A stretch of DNA of 64,000 bases, from positions 3,968,001 to 4,032,000 of the forward strand of contig NZ_CP132353.1 in the NCBI RefSeq assembly GCF_030758455.1, given 5' to 3'. This document shows, one piece after another, positions 1 to 11,662 of the stretch. The translations under genes were made by a program, and so were the position numbers. Every line of letters starts with the position of its first letter. The stretch's first letter is position 1. Origin of the DNA: Erwinia pyri. Its GTDB lineage: Bacteria > Pseudomonadota > Gammaproteobacteria > Enterobacterales > Enterobacteriaceae. Under the pieces are notes generated by a model that was not told the DNA's origin, ran no database searches, and was given only the letters and a program-made list of their open reading frames with translations.

Positions 1-734
1 GGCATGAAAAAGCAGGATAAACCGCCTTTCGCCTGCGCCAGCACCAGGTGAGCATCACTTTGTGGTACCGAGAAGAACCATTTGTGCCCGGTAAGGTGAT
101 AGCACTCGCCATTGCCGCGCGAGGCGGCTGGTTCCGCCCGGGTGGTATTACTCAGCACATCCGTACCGCCCTGCTTCTCGGTCATTCCCATGCCGATCAA
201 CAGCCCTTTCTTCAGCGGCGCTTCCTGCAAATGCGCATCGTAGCGATCCGAAAGCAGCGGCTTCAGCCACGACTGAAAAGGCGCGGGAAGATGCTTTTGC
301 AACAGAGGAATTGCCCCGAAGGTCATGGTGATGGGGCAAAGGCTGCCCGCCTCAACCTGCCCATGGACGATAAAACGGGCGGCGCGGGCCACAAAGGCCG
401 CTTCGGGCGCATTTTCCTGCCAGGGAAGGTTATGGACGCGATTGGCGCACAATCCCTGCATCAGCAAATGCCAGGCAGGATGAAAACGCACCTCATCCAG
501 CCGTTCGCCTCTGGGGTCGAAACGCAGCAGCTCAGGCGGAGAAACGTTCGCCAGCCGCCCTAATTCCAGTGATTCTGCACTGCCCAACTGCTGCCCGACA
601 GAAGCGAGCAGATCGAGATCCCAGCCAGCCCCTTCACGCAGTACGGCCTCGCGCAGCGGCGTATCAGAGAGAAACAGATTGCTGTTTGCCAGAGAGAGAG
701 GTTGATTAAAAACGGTATGGGTTTTCCACTCCAT
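1..734 (-). CDS. aidB: AidB, acyl-CoA dehydrogenase-family protein (3' part outside window)
   Basis: The open frame runs off the left edge, so only the N-terminal ~244 residues are present. They match E. coli AidB closely: the start MEWKTHTVFNQPLSLANSN, then VSPPELLRFDPRGERLD, SLCPITMTFGA, GMGMTEKQGG and a GHKWFFSVPQSDAH segment of the acyl-CoA dehydrogenase fold. AidB is an FAD-binding protein of the adaptive response to alkylating agents that binds DNA; its physiological substrate is unsettled. The start ATG at 734 is preceded by AAGGA about 9 bases upstream, and no in-frame ATG lies nearby upstream. In E. coli it belongs to the Ada regulon; I did not find a clear Ada box here. Confidence 0.93.
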   Translation of the reverse strand, partial: MEWKTHTVFNQPLSLANSNLFLSDTPLREAVLREGAGWDLDLLASVGQQLGSAESLELGRLANVSPPELLRFDPRGERLDEVRFHPAWHLLMQGLCANRVHNLPWQENAPEAAFVARAARFIVHGQVEAGSLCPITMTFGAIPLLQKHLPAPFQSWLKPLLSDRYDAHLQEAPLKKGLLIGMGMTEKQGGTDVLSNTTRAEPAASRGNGECYHLTGHKWFFSVPQSDAHLVLAQAKGGLSCFFM

Positions 735-840
735 TGCGGCATCCTTTTCATTAACACAACACACAGTGAGTATGCGTGACAGAGCAGAACTGGCGAGGAA
801 AAGAGGGGGAATTCGGGGCGCAGGTCACGCCCCGGAACGC

Positions 841-1575
841 TTACTTACGGCGCTGGCGCACCGCTTCATACAGGCAAACACCCGTAGCAACAGAGACGTT
901 CAGAGAAGAGACGCTGCCCGCCATCGGGATACTGATCAGCTCATCACAGTGCTCGCGGGTGAGACGGCGCATACCTTCGCCCTCTGCGCCCATCACCAGC
1001 GCCATCGGGCCGGTCATTTTGCTCTGATAGAGGTCGTGATCGGCTTCGCCCGCGGTCCCGACGATCCACACGTTCGCTTCCTGCAGAACACGCATGGTTC
1101 TGGCCAGATTCGTTACGCGGATCAGGGGAACATTTTCCGCCGCGCCGCTGGCAACTTTTTTCGCCGTGGCATTCAGCTGGGCAGAACGATCGCGTGGGAC
1201 GATAACCGCGTGAACGCCAGCGGCATCAGCGCTACGCAGGCAGGCGCCCAGGTTATGCGGATCGGTAATGCCATCCAGAATCAGCAGGAACGGCGACTCC
1301 AGGCTCTCCAGCAGAGCCGGCAGGTCGTTTTCCTGATACTGACGGCCAGGCTTCACGCGGGCCACGATGCCCTGATGCACGCCCCCTTCTACCTGGCTGT
1401 CCAGCCACTGGCGGTTAGCCATCTGCACCACAATGCCCTGCGCTTCCAGCTCTTTTACCAGCGGCTGCAGACGTTTATCATCACGTCCTTTCAGGATAAA
1501 CACTTCCTGAAAACGTTGAGGATCGCTATCCAGCAGCGCCTTTACGGCGTGGATCCCAAATACAATTTCACTCAT
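841..1575 (-). CDS. rlmB: 23S rRNA (guanosine-2'-O-)-methyltransferase RlmB
   Basis: This SPOUT (TrmH-family) methyltransferase makes Gm2251 in the peptidyl-transferase loop of 23S rRNA, using S-adenosylmethionine. At 244 residues it is one longer than the E. coli enzyme. An N-terminal L30e-like substrate-binding domain (about 1-75) precedes the knotted catalytic domain, with motif 1 [16 protein letters not shown] (105-120), motif 2 MGAEGEG (195-201) and motif 3 [17 protein letters not shown] (216-232). The frame is open 35 codons further upstream, but the start at [11 protein letters not shown] matches the family. It lies downstream of rnr on the same strand, as in E. coli, and may share its transcript. 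Confidence 0.96.
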   Translation of the reverse strand: MSEIVFGIHAVKALLDSDPQRFQEVFILKGRDDKRLQPLVKELEAQGIVVQMANRQWLDSQVEGGVHQGIVARVKPGRQYQENDLPALLESLESPFLLILDGITDPHNLGACLRSADAAGVHAVIVPRDRSAQLNATAKKVASGAAENVPLIRVTNLARTMRVLQEANVWIVGTAGEADHDLYQSKMTGPMALVMGAEGEGMRRLTREHCDELISIPMAGSVSSLNVSVATGVCLYEAVRQRRK

Positions 1576-1731
1576 TGATCGGTTACTCAGTTGGTCTTTA
1601 TGCGCGTGCGGAACGGGGTCCATCATGCGTTGTAGAGAGGGGCAGAAAGATCTCTGCCCCCTGGTAATTCTCTGGCTCACAGCACGCGAAACGCTCGCCC
1701 CCTGTGGCCAGGGCTTAAGCGCTACTTATGC

Positions 1732-4185
1732 TCAGGCCGGATTATCCGTTTTTTTCTTTGGCGCACGGCGTGAACGGCTGCCAGAGGTGCTTTTACGGTT
1801 TCTGTCCGCAGGCTTTCTCGGTTTTTTCTCTTTTTTGGCTCCCGCCTCAGCGCTGGCGTCATTGGCCTTCGGCTCACGGAAAGCGCTGTCCGGCTCAAAA
1901 TTGCCTTTTCGCGGTGCCTGACGACGTTTGCCGCTGTTAGCGGAGCCGCCTTTCTTGGCACGGTCGCGCTCTGTTTTGCCTTCGCCACGCGGTTTACGGC
2001 TGCTTGAGATCATCGCAAAATCAATTTTGCGCTCGTCCATATGCACCGCTTCCACGCGCACTTCTACCGTATCGCCCAGGCGATAGGTTTTGCCGCCGGA
2101 CTCACCAATCAGACGCTGCCCTACCGCATCGAAGCGGTAGTAATCATTGTCCAGCGTAGAGACATGCACCAGGCCGTCGATAAAGAGATCGGTTAAGCGA
2201 ACAAAGAAGCCAAAGCCGGTAACGCTTGAGATAACCCCGGAGAAGGTTTCACCCACGTGGTCGTGCATAAAGTCACACTTCAGCCAGTCGGCCACGTCAC
2301 GGGTTGCTTCATCTGCACGGCGCTCGGTCATGGAGCAGTGCTGGCCTAACTGCAGCATCTGCGGCAGGTCGTAGTGGAAGCCGCCTGTCGGCGTGGTATT
2401 CCCTTGCAGCGTGCCGTTCTCTTTCGCCAGCAGATACTTGATGGCGCGATGCAGCAGCAGATCGGGGTAGCGACGGATAGGCGAGGTAAAGTGCGCATAG
2501 GAAGCCAGCGCAAGGCCGAAGTGGCCACGGTTTTCCGGGTCGTAAACCGCCTGCTTCATCGAGCGCAGCAGCATGGTTTGCAGCATCTCTGCATCGGTAC
2601 GGCTGGAGATCTGCTTCAGCAACTCGGCGTAGTCCAGCGGATGCGGTTTGTTGCCGCCTCCCAGCGTCAGTCCCAGCTCGTTGAGCACGGAGCGGAAGCT
2701 TTTGATGTTCTCTTCGCTTGGACGATCGTGGTCACGGAACAGGGCCGGCTCGTTATTTTTCTCAACATAACGGGCAGAGGCGATATTCGCCAGGATCATG
2801 CACTCTTCAATCAGCTTGTGCGCGTCATTGCGGGAAACCTGTTCAACGCGTTCAATACGGCGCTCGGCGTTGAAGACAAATTTGGCCTCATCGCTTTCAA
2901 ACGAGATACCGCCACGCTGCTCGCGAGACTTCTCCAGCACCAGATACATGCGGTGCAGCTCTTCCAGGTCTTTAACCAGCGGCTGATATTGCTCGCGCAG
3001 CTCCTGGTCACCTTGCAGAATGCTCCACACTTTGTTGTAGGTCAGACGCGCCCAGGAGTTCATCACCGCTTCATAATGCTTGTAACCGGTTAATTTACCG
3101 GTGGCGGAGATGGTCATCTCGCAGACCATACAGAGGCGATCGACCTGCGGGTTCAGCGAGCAGAGGCCGTTTGAGAGCACTTCAGGCAGCATCGGTACAA
3201 CCTGGGAAGGGAAGTACACTGAGGTGCCGCGGTTAACCGCTTCGTCATCAAGCGGCGTGCCCGGACGAACGTAATAGCTCACGTCGGCAATCGCCACCCA
3301 CAGACGCCAGCCGCCGCCGCGTTTGCGCTCACAGAAGACAGCATCATCAAAGTCACGGGCATCTTCGCCATCAATGGTGACCAGCGGCAGATCGCGCAGA
3401 TCCACACGGCCCGCTTTGGCTTCTTCCGGCACTTCTTCTTTCAGTTTGGCAATCTGCGCTTCCAGCTCGGGAGACCAGGAGTGCGGAATATCGTGGGTGC
3501 GCAGCGCCATTTCTACCGCCATGCTGGTGCCCATATTATCACCCAGCACTTCCACGACTTTACCCACGGCCTTGCTGCGGCGGGTCGGACGCTGAACCAG
3601 CTCCACCACCACCACATAGCCCATCCGCGCGCCCATCAGATCTTCAGCAGGAAGCAGAATATCAAAGCTCAGGCGGCTGTCGTCTGGCACCACAAAGCCC
3701 ACGCCCGCTTCGGTGAAGTAGCGACCAACAATCTGGTTATTACGCGGCTCAAGCACCCGGACTACGCGGGCTTCACGGCGACCTTTACGATCTGCGCCCA
3801 TGGCCTGTGCCAGGATCACATCGCCATGCATACACATTTTCATCTGTTCAGCAGAGAGGTAGAGATCGTCTTTGCTGCCTTCAATTCGCAGGAAGCCAAA
3901 GCCGTCGCGGTGGCCGATTACCTTTCCGCGCAGCAGATCAAGACGCTCTGGCAGGGCGTAGCACTGGCGACGGGTGAAGACCAGCTGGCCATCACGCTCC
4001 ATGGCGCGCAGGCGGCGGCGTAAGGCTTCAGTCTGCTCTTCGCCAGAGATAGAGAGTTCTGTAGCCAGCTCTTCACGGCTGGCAGGTTTTTCGCGTTTAT
4101 CCAGATGAGCCAGAATAAATTCGCGACTGGGAATGGGATTATCATATTTTTCAGCTTCCCGTTCCTTAAAAGGATCTTTTGACAT
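1732..4185 (-). CDS. rnr: Ribonuclease R
   Basis: RNase R is a processive 3'-5' exoribonuclease that degrades structured RNA, acts in rRNA quality control and works in trans-translation. The 817 residues (E. coli 813) contain an N-terminal winged-helix/cold-shock part, the RNB catalytic domain with metal-binding [11 protein letters not shown] (D272, D278, D280, D281), an S1 domain (about 640-725) and a long Lys/Arg-rich tail that ends in [12 protein letters not shown]. The frame is open 45 codons further upstream into nsrR, but ATG 4185 ([14 protein letters not shown]) has a GGAGGA site 8 bases before it and matches the family start. nsrR ends 19 bp upstream, so the two are probably cotranscribed. 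Confidence 0.97.
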   Translation of the reverse strand: MSKDPFKEREAEKYDNPIPSREFILAHLDKREKPASREELATELSISGEEQTEALRRRLRAMERDGQLVFTRRQCYALPERLDLLRGKVIGHRDGFGFLRIEGSKDDLYLSAEQMKMCMHGDVILAQAMGADRKGRREARVVRVLEPRNNQIVGRYFTEAGVGFVVPDDSRLSFDILLPAEDLMGARMGYVVVVELVQRPTRRSKAVGKVVEVLGDNMGTSMAVEMALRTHDIPHSWSPELEAQIAKLKEEVPEEAKAGRVDLRDLPLVTIDGEDARDFDDAVFCERKRGGGWRLWVAIADVSYYVRPGTPLDDEAVNRGTSVYFPSQVVPMLPEVLSNGLCSLNPQVDRLCMVCEMTISATGKLTGYKHYEAVMNSWARLTYNKVWSILQGDQELREQYQPLVKDLEELHRMYLVLEKSREQRGGISFESDEAKFVFNAERRIERVEQVSRNDAHKLIEECMILANIASARYVEKNNEPALFRDHDRPSEENIKSFRSVLNELGLTLGGGNKPHPLDYAELLKQISSRTDAEMLQTMLLRSMKQAVYDPENRGHFGLALASYAHFTSPIRRYPDLLLHRAIKYLLAKENGTLQGNTTPTGGFHYDLPQMLQLGQHCSMTERRADEATRDVADWLKCDFMHDHVGETFSGVISSVTGFGFFVRLTDLFIDGLVHVSTLDNDYYRFDAVGQRLIGESGGKTYRLGDTVEVRVEAVHMDERKIDFAMISSSRKPRGEGKTERDRAKKGGSANSGKRRQAPRKGNFEPDSAFREPKANDASAEAGAKKEKKPRKPADRNRKSTSGSRSRRAPKKKTDNPA

Positions 4186-4204
4186 AGCGGTTCCTCCGTT
4201 GTCA

Positions 4205-4642
4205 TCAACTGCTGAATGAAGGGTGTTCAACCAGCAATAATTTGTAGAGCGGATGGTTATCTTCCAGCAGATCTGCCAGCGTGTAGCCATCCAAAACGGC
4301 CAGAAAACTCTGTACCGCATCGTGCAGCGCCTTTTTCAGGCGGCAGGCCGGGCTGATATGACAGGGGCTACAGTTTACTATCTGCAGGGGTTCCATATCG
4401 CGTACCACCTGACCAATCACAATTTCCGCAGCCGGTCTACCTAAGCGGATGCCGCCATTTTTCCCGCGTACCGCCGCAACATAGCCAGCCCGACTGAGCT
4501 GATTGATGATTTTGACCATATGATTACGTGAAACGCCATAGGCTTCTGTCACTTCGGTAATACTGGCCATCTGGCCCGCGGGCAAAGCGGCCAGATAGAT
4601 CAGCGCACGTAGACCATAGTCGGTAAAACTCGTTAGCTGCAC
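4205..4642 (-). CDS. nsrR: NsrR, nitric-oxide-sensing Rrf2-family repressor
   Basis: NsrR represses nitrosative-stress genes and is inactivated when NO damages its Fe-S cluster. The 145-residue protein has the Rrf2 winged helix at the N-terminus ([18 protein letters not shown], recognition region [18 protein letters not shown]) and three cysteines C91, C94 and C100 as cluster ligands. The first interval is CX2C; E. coli NsrR has C91, C96, C102 (CX4C), so two residues are missing between the first two ligands. The C-terminus ([20 protein letters not shown]) is conserved. It lies directly upstream of rnr, as in E. coli. See findings for the ligand spacing. Confidence 0.94.
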   Translation of the reverse strand: MQLTSFTDYGLRALIYLAALPAGQMASITEVTEAYGVSRNHMVKIINQLSRAGYVAAVRGKNGGIRLGRPAAEIVIGQVVRDMEPLQIVNCSPCHISPACRLKKALHDAVQSFLAVLDGYTLADLLEDNHPLYKLLLVEHPSFSS

Positions 4643-4802
4643 AGTAACCTCAGAGCCCTGGCTGACGCCAGAAGCGATGCCGTAATCCGCTCAAAATGAG
4701 TGAGTTATCAATGATGATAAACCAGCCTCTGCGTTTGAGGCCATTTTATTTAAGCAAGCGTTGATAATGAGAAAATAAGGCGGGAAGCGCAGACGGAAGA
4801 GT

Positions 4803-4829
4803 AAGGCCGGGCAAAGCCCGGCCTTTTTT
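4803..4829. terminator. Inverted repeat between purA and nsrR
   Basis: AAGGCCGGGC and GCCCGGCCTT face each other over a 3-base loop, just downstream of the purA stop. The run of T lies on the + strand side, so on the minus-strand transcript this is a stable hairpin with only a weak T tail. It may be a partial terminator or an mRNA-end stabiliser. Confidence 0.5.
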
Positions 4830-4833
4830 AACA

Positions 4834-6135
<1,302 letters not shown>

Positions 6136-6162
6136 TCAAAATCACCGATTGCTTAAAAAAGG

Positions 6163-6213
6163 ATTCTACCACCGTAAAACCCGTCTTTCAGCTCTTTTAG
6201 CATACGATTGCGC
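6163..6213 (-). promoter_or_regulatory. purA promoter with possible PurR box
   Basis: Reading the minus strand, CTGAAA (6191-6186) and TAGAAT (6168-6163) are separated by 17 bases, a plausible -35/-10 pair ending about 30 bp before the purA start. Just upstream, GCGCAATCGTATGCTA (6213-6198) agrees with about 12 of 16 positions of the PurR operator consensus. PurR repression of purA is known in E. coli. The assignment here is by eye only. Confidence 0.4.
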
Positions 6214-6229
6214 ACTTTTTTATCTGCAA

Positions 6230-6430
6230 TTAGCCACCGCTATGGGTGCTGATCATGTAGTAGATCACCGCGCCGGCTACCACCAGGCCACCGCCAAAAC
6301 GGCGCAGCAGGGTGTCCGGTAACTGCGCCATCGATAAGATCATCCGTCGCCAGATACGCGGCAGCAGTACCGGGCCCAGACCTTCTAAAACCAGCACTAA
6401 GGCCAGCGCCATCCAAATGGTTGGGTTCAT
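6230..6430 (-). CDS. yjeT: YjeT, small inner-membrane DUF2065 protein
   Basis: This 66-residue protein has two hydrophobic segments (about 5-23 and 45-60) around the conserved core LEGLGPVLLPRIWRRMI and LLRRFGGGLVVAGAVIYY. It corresponds to E. coli YjeT (65 residues), which also sits between hflC and purA. Its function is not established. The membrane topology and the position beside the HflKC complex suggest, but do not show, a role in the same membrane environment. It is separated from hflC by a strong terminator-like hairpin, so it may have its own promoter. Confidence 0.9.
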   Translation of the reverse strand: MNPTIWMALALVLVLEGLGPVLLPRIWRRMILSMAQLPDTLLRRFGGGLVVAGAVIYYMISTHSGG

Positions 6431-6452
6431 TATGTTTTCCGCTGATAAGCAT

Positions 6453-6482
6453 AAAAAAGGGGCCGGAAAAATCCGGCCCCTT
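6453..6482 (-). terminator. Rho-independent terminator after hflC
   Basis: On the minus strand an 11-bp stem (AAGGGGCCGGA pairing with TCCGGCCCCTT) is followed by TTTTTTAT. It lies 17 bp beyond the hflC stop codon and should end the hflX-hflK-hflC transcript. Confidence 0.85.
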
Positions 6483-6498
6483 GCTTTATAACAGATTC

Positions 6499-7503
6499 TT
6501 AGCGGGTGGCGTTAGAGGGCGATTTCATAAAGCGGAAGAAATCGCTGTCCGGGCTCAGCACCATCACATCCTGGTTGCTGTTGAAGCTGTTTTCGTAGGC
6601 ACGCAGGCTACGAATAAAGGCGTAGAAGTCCGGATCCTGGCTGAAGGCATCAGCAAACAGTTTTGCCGCTTCGGCATCCCCTTCACCCTGAGTGATCAGC
6701 GCCTGGCGACGTGCTTCCGCCAGCGTACGCGCCACTTCATAGTCCGCCTGCGCTCTGACTTTGGCCGCTTCTTCCGCACCCTGAGCACGCTGGCTACGGG
6801 CTACCGATTCACGCTCAGCACGCATACGGGCATAGATAGCATCGGAAACTTCGGTTGGCAGGTTGATCTGCTTGATGCGAACATCCACAACCTGAATACC
6901 TAATGCTGCCATGCTGTTCGGATTGAGAGCGGGCTCATTACTGGTAGTTTCACGCTCAACGCGCGCTGCCGCAGAGGCGATGGCATCATCTGCCGCTGGC
7001 GTCGCCAGCTCATCATCCTGACCGGCACTACCGGTATTCAGCGCATCACGCACATCGGTGGTCAGACGGCCACGGGAATCAGTAACGATATCCTTCACGT
7101 CCAGACGACCAATTTCAGAACGCAAACGGTCACTGAACTTACGCTTCAGCAGCACTTCCGCCTGAGAGACGTCGCCGCCGCCGGTAGCCAGATAGTAACG
7201 GCTGAAGTCACTGATACGCCATTTGATATAGGAATCGACGATCAGATCTTTCTTCTCTTTGGTAACGAAACGGTCGGCCTGGTTATCCATGGTCTGAATA
7301 CGGGCGTCCAGCGACTTTACAGATTCCAGGAACGGGATCTTGAAGTGCAGACCTGGCGCATAGACCAGCGGTTTGTTTTCATCATCACGCAGAACCTTGC
7401 CGAAACGCATCACAATGCCGCGCTGGCCTTCCTGCACCACAAACAGTGACGCGTAAAGCACCACCAGCACAACAATCAATACAACGATTAATGGCTTACG
7501 CAT
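6499..7503 (-). CDS. hflC: HflC, FtsH protease modulator
   Basis: HflC and HflK form a large SPFH/prohibitin-type cage in the inner membrane around FtsH and modulate its proteolysis of membrane proteins and lambda CII. The 334-residue protein has one N-terminal transmembrane anchor (about 4-24, PLIVVLIVVLVVLYASLFVV), the band-7 domain beginning at EGQRGIVMRFGK, and a long Ala/Glu/Arg-rich coiled coil (RAQGAEEAAKVRAQADYEV) after it. It follows hflK with 3 bp between stop and start, so the two are translated from one message. The C-terminus ends with DSDFFRFMKSPS, as in E. coli. Confidence 0.96.
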   Translation of the reverse strand: MRKPLIVVLIVVLVVLYASLFVVQEGQRGIVMRFGKVLRDDENKPLVYAPGLHFKIPFLESVKSLDARIQTMDNQADRFVTKEKKDLIVDSYIKWRISDFSRYYLATGGGDVSQAEVLLKRKFSDRLRSEIGRLDVKDIVTDSRGRLTTDVRDALNTGSAGQDDELATPAADDAIASAAARVERETTSNEPALNPNSMAALGIQVVDVRIKQINLPTEVSDAIYARMRAERESVARSQRAQGAEEAAKVRAQADYEVARTLAEARRQALITQGEGDAEAAKLFADAFSQDPDFYAFIRSLRAYENSFNSNQDVMVLSPDSDFFRFMKSPSNATR

Positions 7504-7506
7504 CGC

Positions 7507-8748
7507 TTACTCTCTCCCTTCGCGCTGGGTATCGTTACGCTGAGCATTCACCCGGCGCTGATCCATGATGTCGTCCGGGCTGAACGACGAACTGCCGGTG
7601 GCGCGATCGTTACTGCTCGCCGGTGGCATGCGCAGCAAGCTGGTGCCGCCGTCCCGGTTATTACTCGTGGTTCCGCCAGACTGACCACGCATGATCTGAT
7701 CCAGTGGCAGCACCATCAGGCTGTTGCCTTTATCATTGACCAGAATCTTGCGGGTATGACCCAGCACGCGCTCCATGGTCTCGATATAGAGACGTTCACG
7801 GGTAATCTGCGGTGCGGCCTTATATTCCGGCAGGATGCGGGCAAAGCTGTCCACTTCCCCCTGAGCTTCCAGCGTTACGCGCGCTTTATAAGCTCGGGCT
7901 TTTTCTAAAATTCCCTGCGCATCACCACGTGCGCGTGGCAGTTTGTCATTGGCATAGGCCTCAGCCTCACGAACGGACTGCTCGCGGTTTTCACGCGCAG
8001 CGATGGCATCATCAAACGACGCCTTCACATCTTCCGGTGGGCGTGCTGTCTGGAAGTTAACGTCCAGCAGCGTGATGCCCATATCGTAAGGACGGATAGT
8101 CTCTTCCAGCTCGCGCTGGGTGTCGCTACGCACCACGGTACGCCCTTCGGTGAGAATGCGGTCCATGGTTGAACGGCCAATCACGCCACGCAGCGCGCTG
8201 TCCGTTGCCTGACGCAGACTGTCATCCGCGCTGGTTACCGCAAACAGGTAGCGCTCTGGGTTAGTGACGCGGTACTGCACGTTCATTTCAACGCGTACAA
8301 CGTTTTCATCAGAGGTCAACATAGTGCCGGAAGCCGACAGCTCGCGCACCGCCTCCACGTTTACCGCACGGACCTGATCGATAAAGGTCGGTTTCCAGTT
8401 AAGACCAGGCTCAACCAGATGACTGAATTTACCGAAGCGTGTGACCACACCGCGTTCCGCTTCTTTGATGGTGTAGAAACCGCTACCGGCCCAAATCACT
8501 ACCGCCGCAACCACGACAATACCAATCAGACGACCACTGCGATTCGGACCAGGTTGTCCGCCGCTGTTATCGTTTTTACCACCGCCAAAACCGCCAAGCT
8601 TTTTGCTCAGCTTGCGAAAAATATCATCCAAATCAGGAGGCCCCTTATCGCGCCCTCCCTTATTTCCCCCAGAGTTGCCGCCTTGATTATTGCTGCTTCC
8701 CCACGGGTCGCGGTCCTGTCCGTTATTCCCGGGCTGATTCCACGCCAT
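7507..8748 (-). CDS. hflK: HflK, FtsH protease modulator
   Basis: HflK is the partner of HflC in the membrane cage that encloses FtsH. Of 413 residues, the first ~75 are Gly/Asn/Asp-rich and low in complexity (a cytoplasmic tail rich in GGNSGGNKGG-like runs). A transmembrane segment follows (about 76-95, GIVVVAAVVIWAGSGFYTI), then a band-7 domain (EAERGVVTRFGKF) and a coiled-coil region with ARGDAQGILEKARAYKARV. The start MAWNQPGNNGQDRDPWGSS is the family start. hflX lies 70 bp upstream on the same strand and hflC 3 bp downstream, the usual hfq-hflX-hflK-hflC layout. Confidence 0.96.
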   Translation of the reverse strand: MAWNQPGNNGQDRDPWGSSNNQGGNSGGNKGGRDKGPPDLDDIFRKLSKKLGGFGGGKNDNSGGQPGPNRSGRLIGIVVVAAVVIWAGSGFYTIKEAERGVVTRFGKFSHLVEPGLNWKPTFIDQVRAVNVEAVRELSASGTMLTSDENVVRVEMNVQYRVTNPERYLFAVTSADDSLRQATDSALRGVIGRSTMDRILTEGRTVVRSDTQRELEETIRPYDMGITLLDVNFQTARPPEDVKASFDDAIAARENREQSVREAEAYANDKLPRARGDAQGILEKARAYKARVTLEAQGEVDSFARILPEYKAAPQITRERLYIETMERVLGHTRKILVNDKGNSLMVLPLDQIMRGQSGGTTSNNRDGGTSLLRMPPASSNDRATGSSSFSPDDIMDQRRVNAQRNDTQREGRE

Positions 8749-8818
8749 GTTTATACTCCATATAATTGTGTGTGCGGTGGTATCCCAAGGCCGGGATACG
8801 CGTGTCAGGCAAAATCAG

Positions 8819-10099
8819 TCAAACAATGTAATCCACCAGCGCCGGTTCCTGTTTGCACAGGCGGTGCCAGTCAACGATTGGCATGCGTATCTGTAAACTT
8901 ACGCTACCATCGTCTTCGGTCCACTCTTTTTCTATCGCCTGAAGCTGATAAAAACGGCTGCGTAACCGCCCGGCTTCTGGCGGCAGACGCAAATCATACT
9001 GCGCGATTTCGCCCGCCAGCCGCTCGGTCAGCGCCTGGAACAGTAGCGAAATCCCCTCTCCCGTCTGGGCGGAAAGCCAGACGCGGACCGGTAAATTCTC
9101 TTCATCGCGATCGATTCTCGGCACAAACTCCTCGAGCATATCGATCTTATTCATCACCTGAAGCGTCGGGATCTCATTGGATTCGATCTCTTCCAACACC
9201 TCTTCAACGGCTTCAATATTCTCATCAACACGCAGGTCAGAAGCATCAATCACGTGAATCAGGAGCGTTGCTTCGCGCGTTTCCTGCAGCGTGGCTTTAA
9301 ATGCCGCCACCAGGTCATGCGGCAGATGACGAATAAACCCAACGGTATCCGCCAGCACCACTTCGCCCACATCCCCGACGTCAATGCGCCGCAGCGTGGG
9401 ATCCAGCGTGGCAAACAGCTGGTCAGCGACATAGACCTCAGCGGAGGTCAGGCGATTAAACAGCGTGGATTTTCCGGCGTTGGTATACCCCACCAGTGAC
9501 ACGGTAGGCACATCGGCCTTATTACGCGCCTGACGCCCCTGTTCGCGCTGTTTCGCCACGCGCTCAAGGCGCGAGAGAATCAGCGTGATACGGTTGCGCA
9601 GTAAGCGACGGTCAGTTTCCAGCTGCGTTTCACCCGGACCGCGCAGACCAATCCCGCCTTTCTGGCGTTCAAGGTGAGTCCAGCCACGCACAAGACGCGT
9701 AGCCAGATGGCGAAGCTGTGCCAGCTCCACCTGCAGTTTACCTTCATGGGTACGGGCGCGTTGGGCAAAGATATCCAGGATCAGACCTGTTCGGTCGATG
9801 ACGCGGCATTCACAAAGGGCTTCCAGGTTTCGTTCCTGGGCCGGGCTCAGGGCGTGATCGAACAGCACCACCGATGCACCGCTGGCTTTTACCGCCTCTG
9901 CAATTTCAACTGCCTTTCCTTCACCGACGAAATATTTTGGATGGGGCGCTTTTCGGCTACCGGTTACGACTCGCAGCGCTTCGACACCCGCAGAAGAGAC
10001 CAGGGTTTCGAATTCCTGCAAATCTTCCATATCCCGGTCTTGGGAAAAATAGATGTGTACCAGTACGGCCTGCTCACCGGCATCATAACGGTCAAACAA
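8819..10099 (-). CDS. hflX: HflX, ribosome-splitting GTPase
   Basis: HflX is a heat-stress GTPase that splits stalled 70S ribosomes. The 426-residue protein has an N-terminal HflX domain (through about 190, with the linker [18 protein letters not shown]), then the G domain with G1 GYTNAGKST (about 204-212), G3 DTVGF and G4 NKID (about 310-316). The predicted start is TTG at 10099 ([18 protein letters not shown]), with GAGAGG upstream; the same N-terminal sequence is found in E. coli HflX. The 201-bp gap to hfq holds no recognisable gene. Confidence 0.95.
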   Translation of the reverse strand: MFDRYDAGEQAVLVHIYFSQDRDMEDLQEFETLVSSAGVEALRVVTGSRKAPHPKYFVGEGKAVEIAEAVKASGASVVLFDHALSPAQERNLEALCECRVIDRTGLILDIFAQRARTHEGKLQVELAQLRHLATRLVRGWTHLERQKGGIGLRGPGETQLETDRRLLRNRITLILSRLERVAKQREQGRQARNKADVPTVSLVGYTNAGKSTLFNRLTSAEVYVADQLFATLDPTLRRIDVGDVGEVVLADTVGFIRHLPHDLVAAFKATLQETREATLLIHVIDASDLRVDENIEAVEEVLEEIESNEIPTLQVMNKIDMLEEFVPRIDRDEENLPVRVWLSAQTGEGISLLFQALTERLAGEIAQYDLRLPPEAGRLRSRFYQLQAIEKEWTEDDGSVSLQIRMPIVDWHRLCKQEPALVDYIV

Positions 10100-10300
10100 A
10101 CTTAAAACCTCTCAGAACCTTGTTAAACCTGCTACACGGATGGCCATACTGCGTGAATATCAGATTTTAAATGCGCGCCTGCTCTGCAGACGGCGTTTTT
10201 TGCGCGATACGTCCTCGCTTGTCAGCGAAGAACCTTTCGGGCGGACTGCCAGGACGGGGAACCTGGTTAAAGAGGTGCCCCCGTCATGGAAGCGCAGTAA

Positions 10301-10609
10301 TTACTCTGCGTCGTCGCTCTCTTGCTGAGGCTGAGTAGAAGCCCCCTGGGTGCTGCCATGATGATAGTTGCTGCTTCCGCCACCCGTATTGTTGCTATGA
10401 TGGGAGACCGGGCGGGACGGGACAACAGTAGAGATAGCGTGCTTGTACACCATCTGGCTAACCGTGTTCTTTAATAAAATTACAAATTGATCAAACGACT
10501 CGATCTGACCCTGAAGTTTGATGCCATTCACCAAATAAATCGAAACCGGAACACGTTCACGACGCAGCGCGTTTAAGAACGGATCTTGCAATGATTGCCC
10601 CTTAGCCAT
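10301..10609 (-). CDS. hfq: Hfq, RNA chaperone
   Basis: Hfq is the hexameric Sm-like protein that pairs small RNAs with target mRNAs. In 102 residues it keeps Q8, the Sm1 motif (about 15-50) and the Sm2 motif with Y55-K56-H57 of the proximal uridine-binding site. The acidic, Ser/Gln/His-rich disordered tail ([19 protein letters not shown]) ends in SDDAE, as is typical of enterobacterial Hfq. AAGGA lies 13 bases before the ATG. miaA ends 102 bp upstream on the same strand, and E. coli transcribes hfq from several promoters in and around miaA. Confidence 0.97.
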   Translation of the reverse strand: MAKGQSLQDPFLNALRRERVPVSIYLVNGIKLQGQIESFDQFVILLKNTVSQMVYKHAISTVVPSRPVSHHSNNTGGGSSNYHHGSTQGASTQPQQESDDAE

Positions 10610-10711
10610 TCTATCTTTTCCTTATATGCTTGTTGTTTACTACTTAAGAGCATGAACGCTCTGAAATACTGCGTAAAAATTTGCGCAAGATAATGCACTA
10701 ATTGTACACAA

Positions 10712-11662
10712 TCACCCAGGCTTCGCACTAAGAACCTGTAACAGGGTGTCGTGCGCGGCTTCCGGTTGTTCGCTATCCAGCCAGTGAACATCCTTCCAGC
10801 CGCGCAACCAGGTTATCTGTCGCTTAGCCAGCTGCCGGGTCGCACAAATTCCCCGATAAACCATGTCATCGTAAGTGATTTCGCCCGCTAAATATGACCA
10901 CATCTGGCGATAACCCACACAACGAATGGAAGGCATGTCCGTATGCAAATCACCTCGTGCGTATAACGCCCGAGCCTCCGCTTCAAACCCCGACGCCAAC
11001 ATCTGCTGAAAACGCAGCTCAATACGTTGATGGATCACTTCGCGCTGCTGTGGAGCAATCGCGAACTGTACAACATCATAGGGCAGCGCTTCGCCAGCGG
11101 TTTTAGTCAGTTCCGTTAAAGTTTTACCCGAAATAAAAAAAACTTCCAGTGCTCGCGAGAGTCTCTGGGGATCATTCGGATGAATACGATTTCCAGCAAC
11201 GGGATCTATCTCACATAATTGACGATGAAGGGCATCCCATCCCCGTTCATTCGCCTGCTGCTCAATACGCTGACGCACTTCCGGATCCGCCGGGGGCAAC
11301 GGCGATAATCCTTCCAGCAAAGCCTTGTAATAGAGCATGGTGCCACCAACAAGCAACGGAATACGACCGCTTTGGGTAATCTCCGCCATTTCTGCCAGCG
11401 CATCCCGACGAAACTCTGCGGCGGAATAGGCCTCAGAAGGGTCGCGGATGTCCAGCAAACGATGGGGTGCCAACGCCAGTTCCTCAGCGGAAGGTTTGGC
11501 AGTACCAATATCCATTCCGCGATAAATCAGAGCGGAATCGACGCTGATTAACTCAACCGGCAGCTGCTGGCGTAATGCAATCGCCAGCGCGGTTTTACCG
11601 GAAGCCGTTGGCCCCATCAAAAAAATTGCCTTTGGCCGGCCAGCCTTGGATGTTTCACTCAT
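10712..11662 (-). CDS. miaA: tRNA dimethylallyltransferase MiaA
   Basis: MiaA transfers a dimethylallyl group to N6 of A37 in tRNAs that read codons beginning with U. The 316-residue protein (also 316 in E. coli) has the P-loop GPTASGKT at 17-24, the DPPT-binding [38 protein letters not shown], and the anticodon-loop-contacting [12 protein letters not shown] near the C-terminus. Its start overlaps the last 8 bases of mutL, which implies translational coupling in the amiB-mutL-miaA-hfq operon. Confidence 0.97.
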   Translation of the reverse strand: MSETSKAGRPKAIFLMGPTASGKTALAIALRQQLPVELISVDSALIYRGMDIGTAKPSAEELALAPHRLLDIRDPSEAYSAAEFRRDALAEMAEITQSGRIPLLVGGTMLYYKALLEGLSPLPPADPEVRQRIEQQANERGWDALHRQLCEIDPVAGNRIHPNDPQRLSRALEVFFISGKTLTELTKTAGEALPYDVVQFAIAPQQREVIHQRIELRFQQMLASGFEAEARALYARGDLHTDMPSIRCVGYRQMWSYLAGEITYDDMVYRGICATRQLAKRQITWLRGWKDVHWLDSEQPEAAHDTLLQVLSAKPG

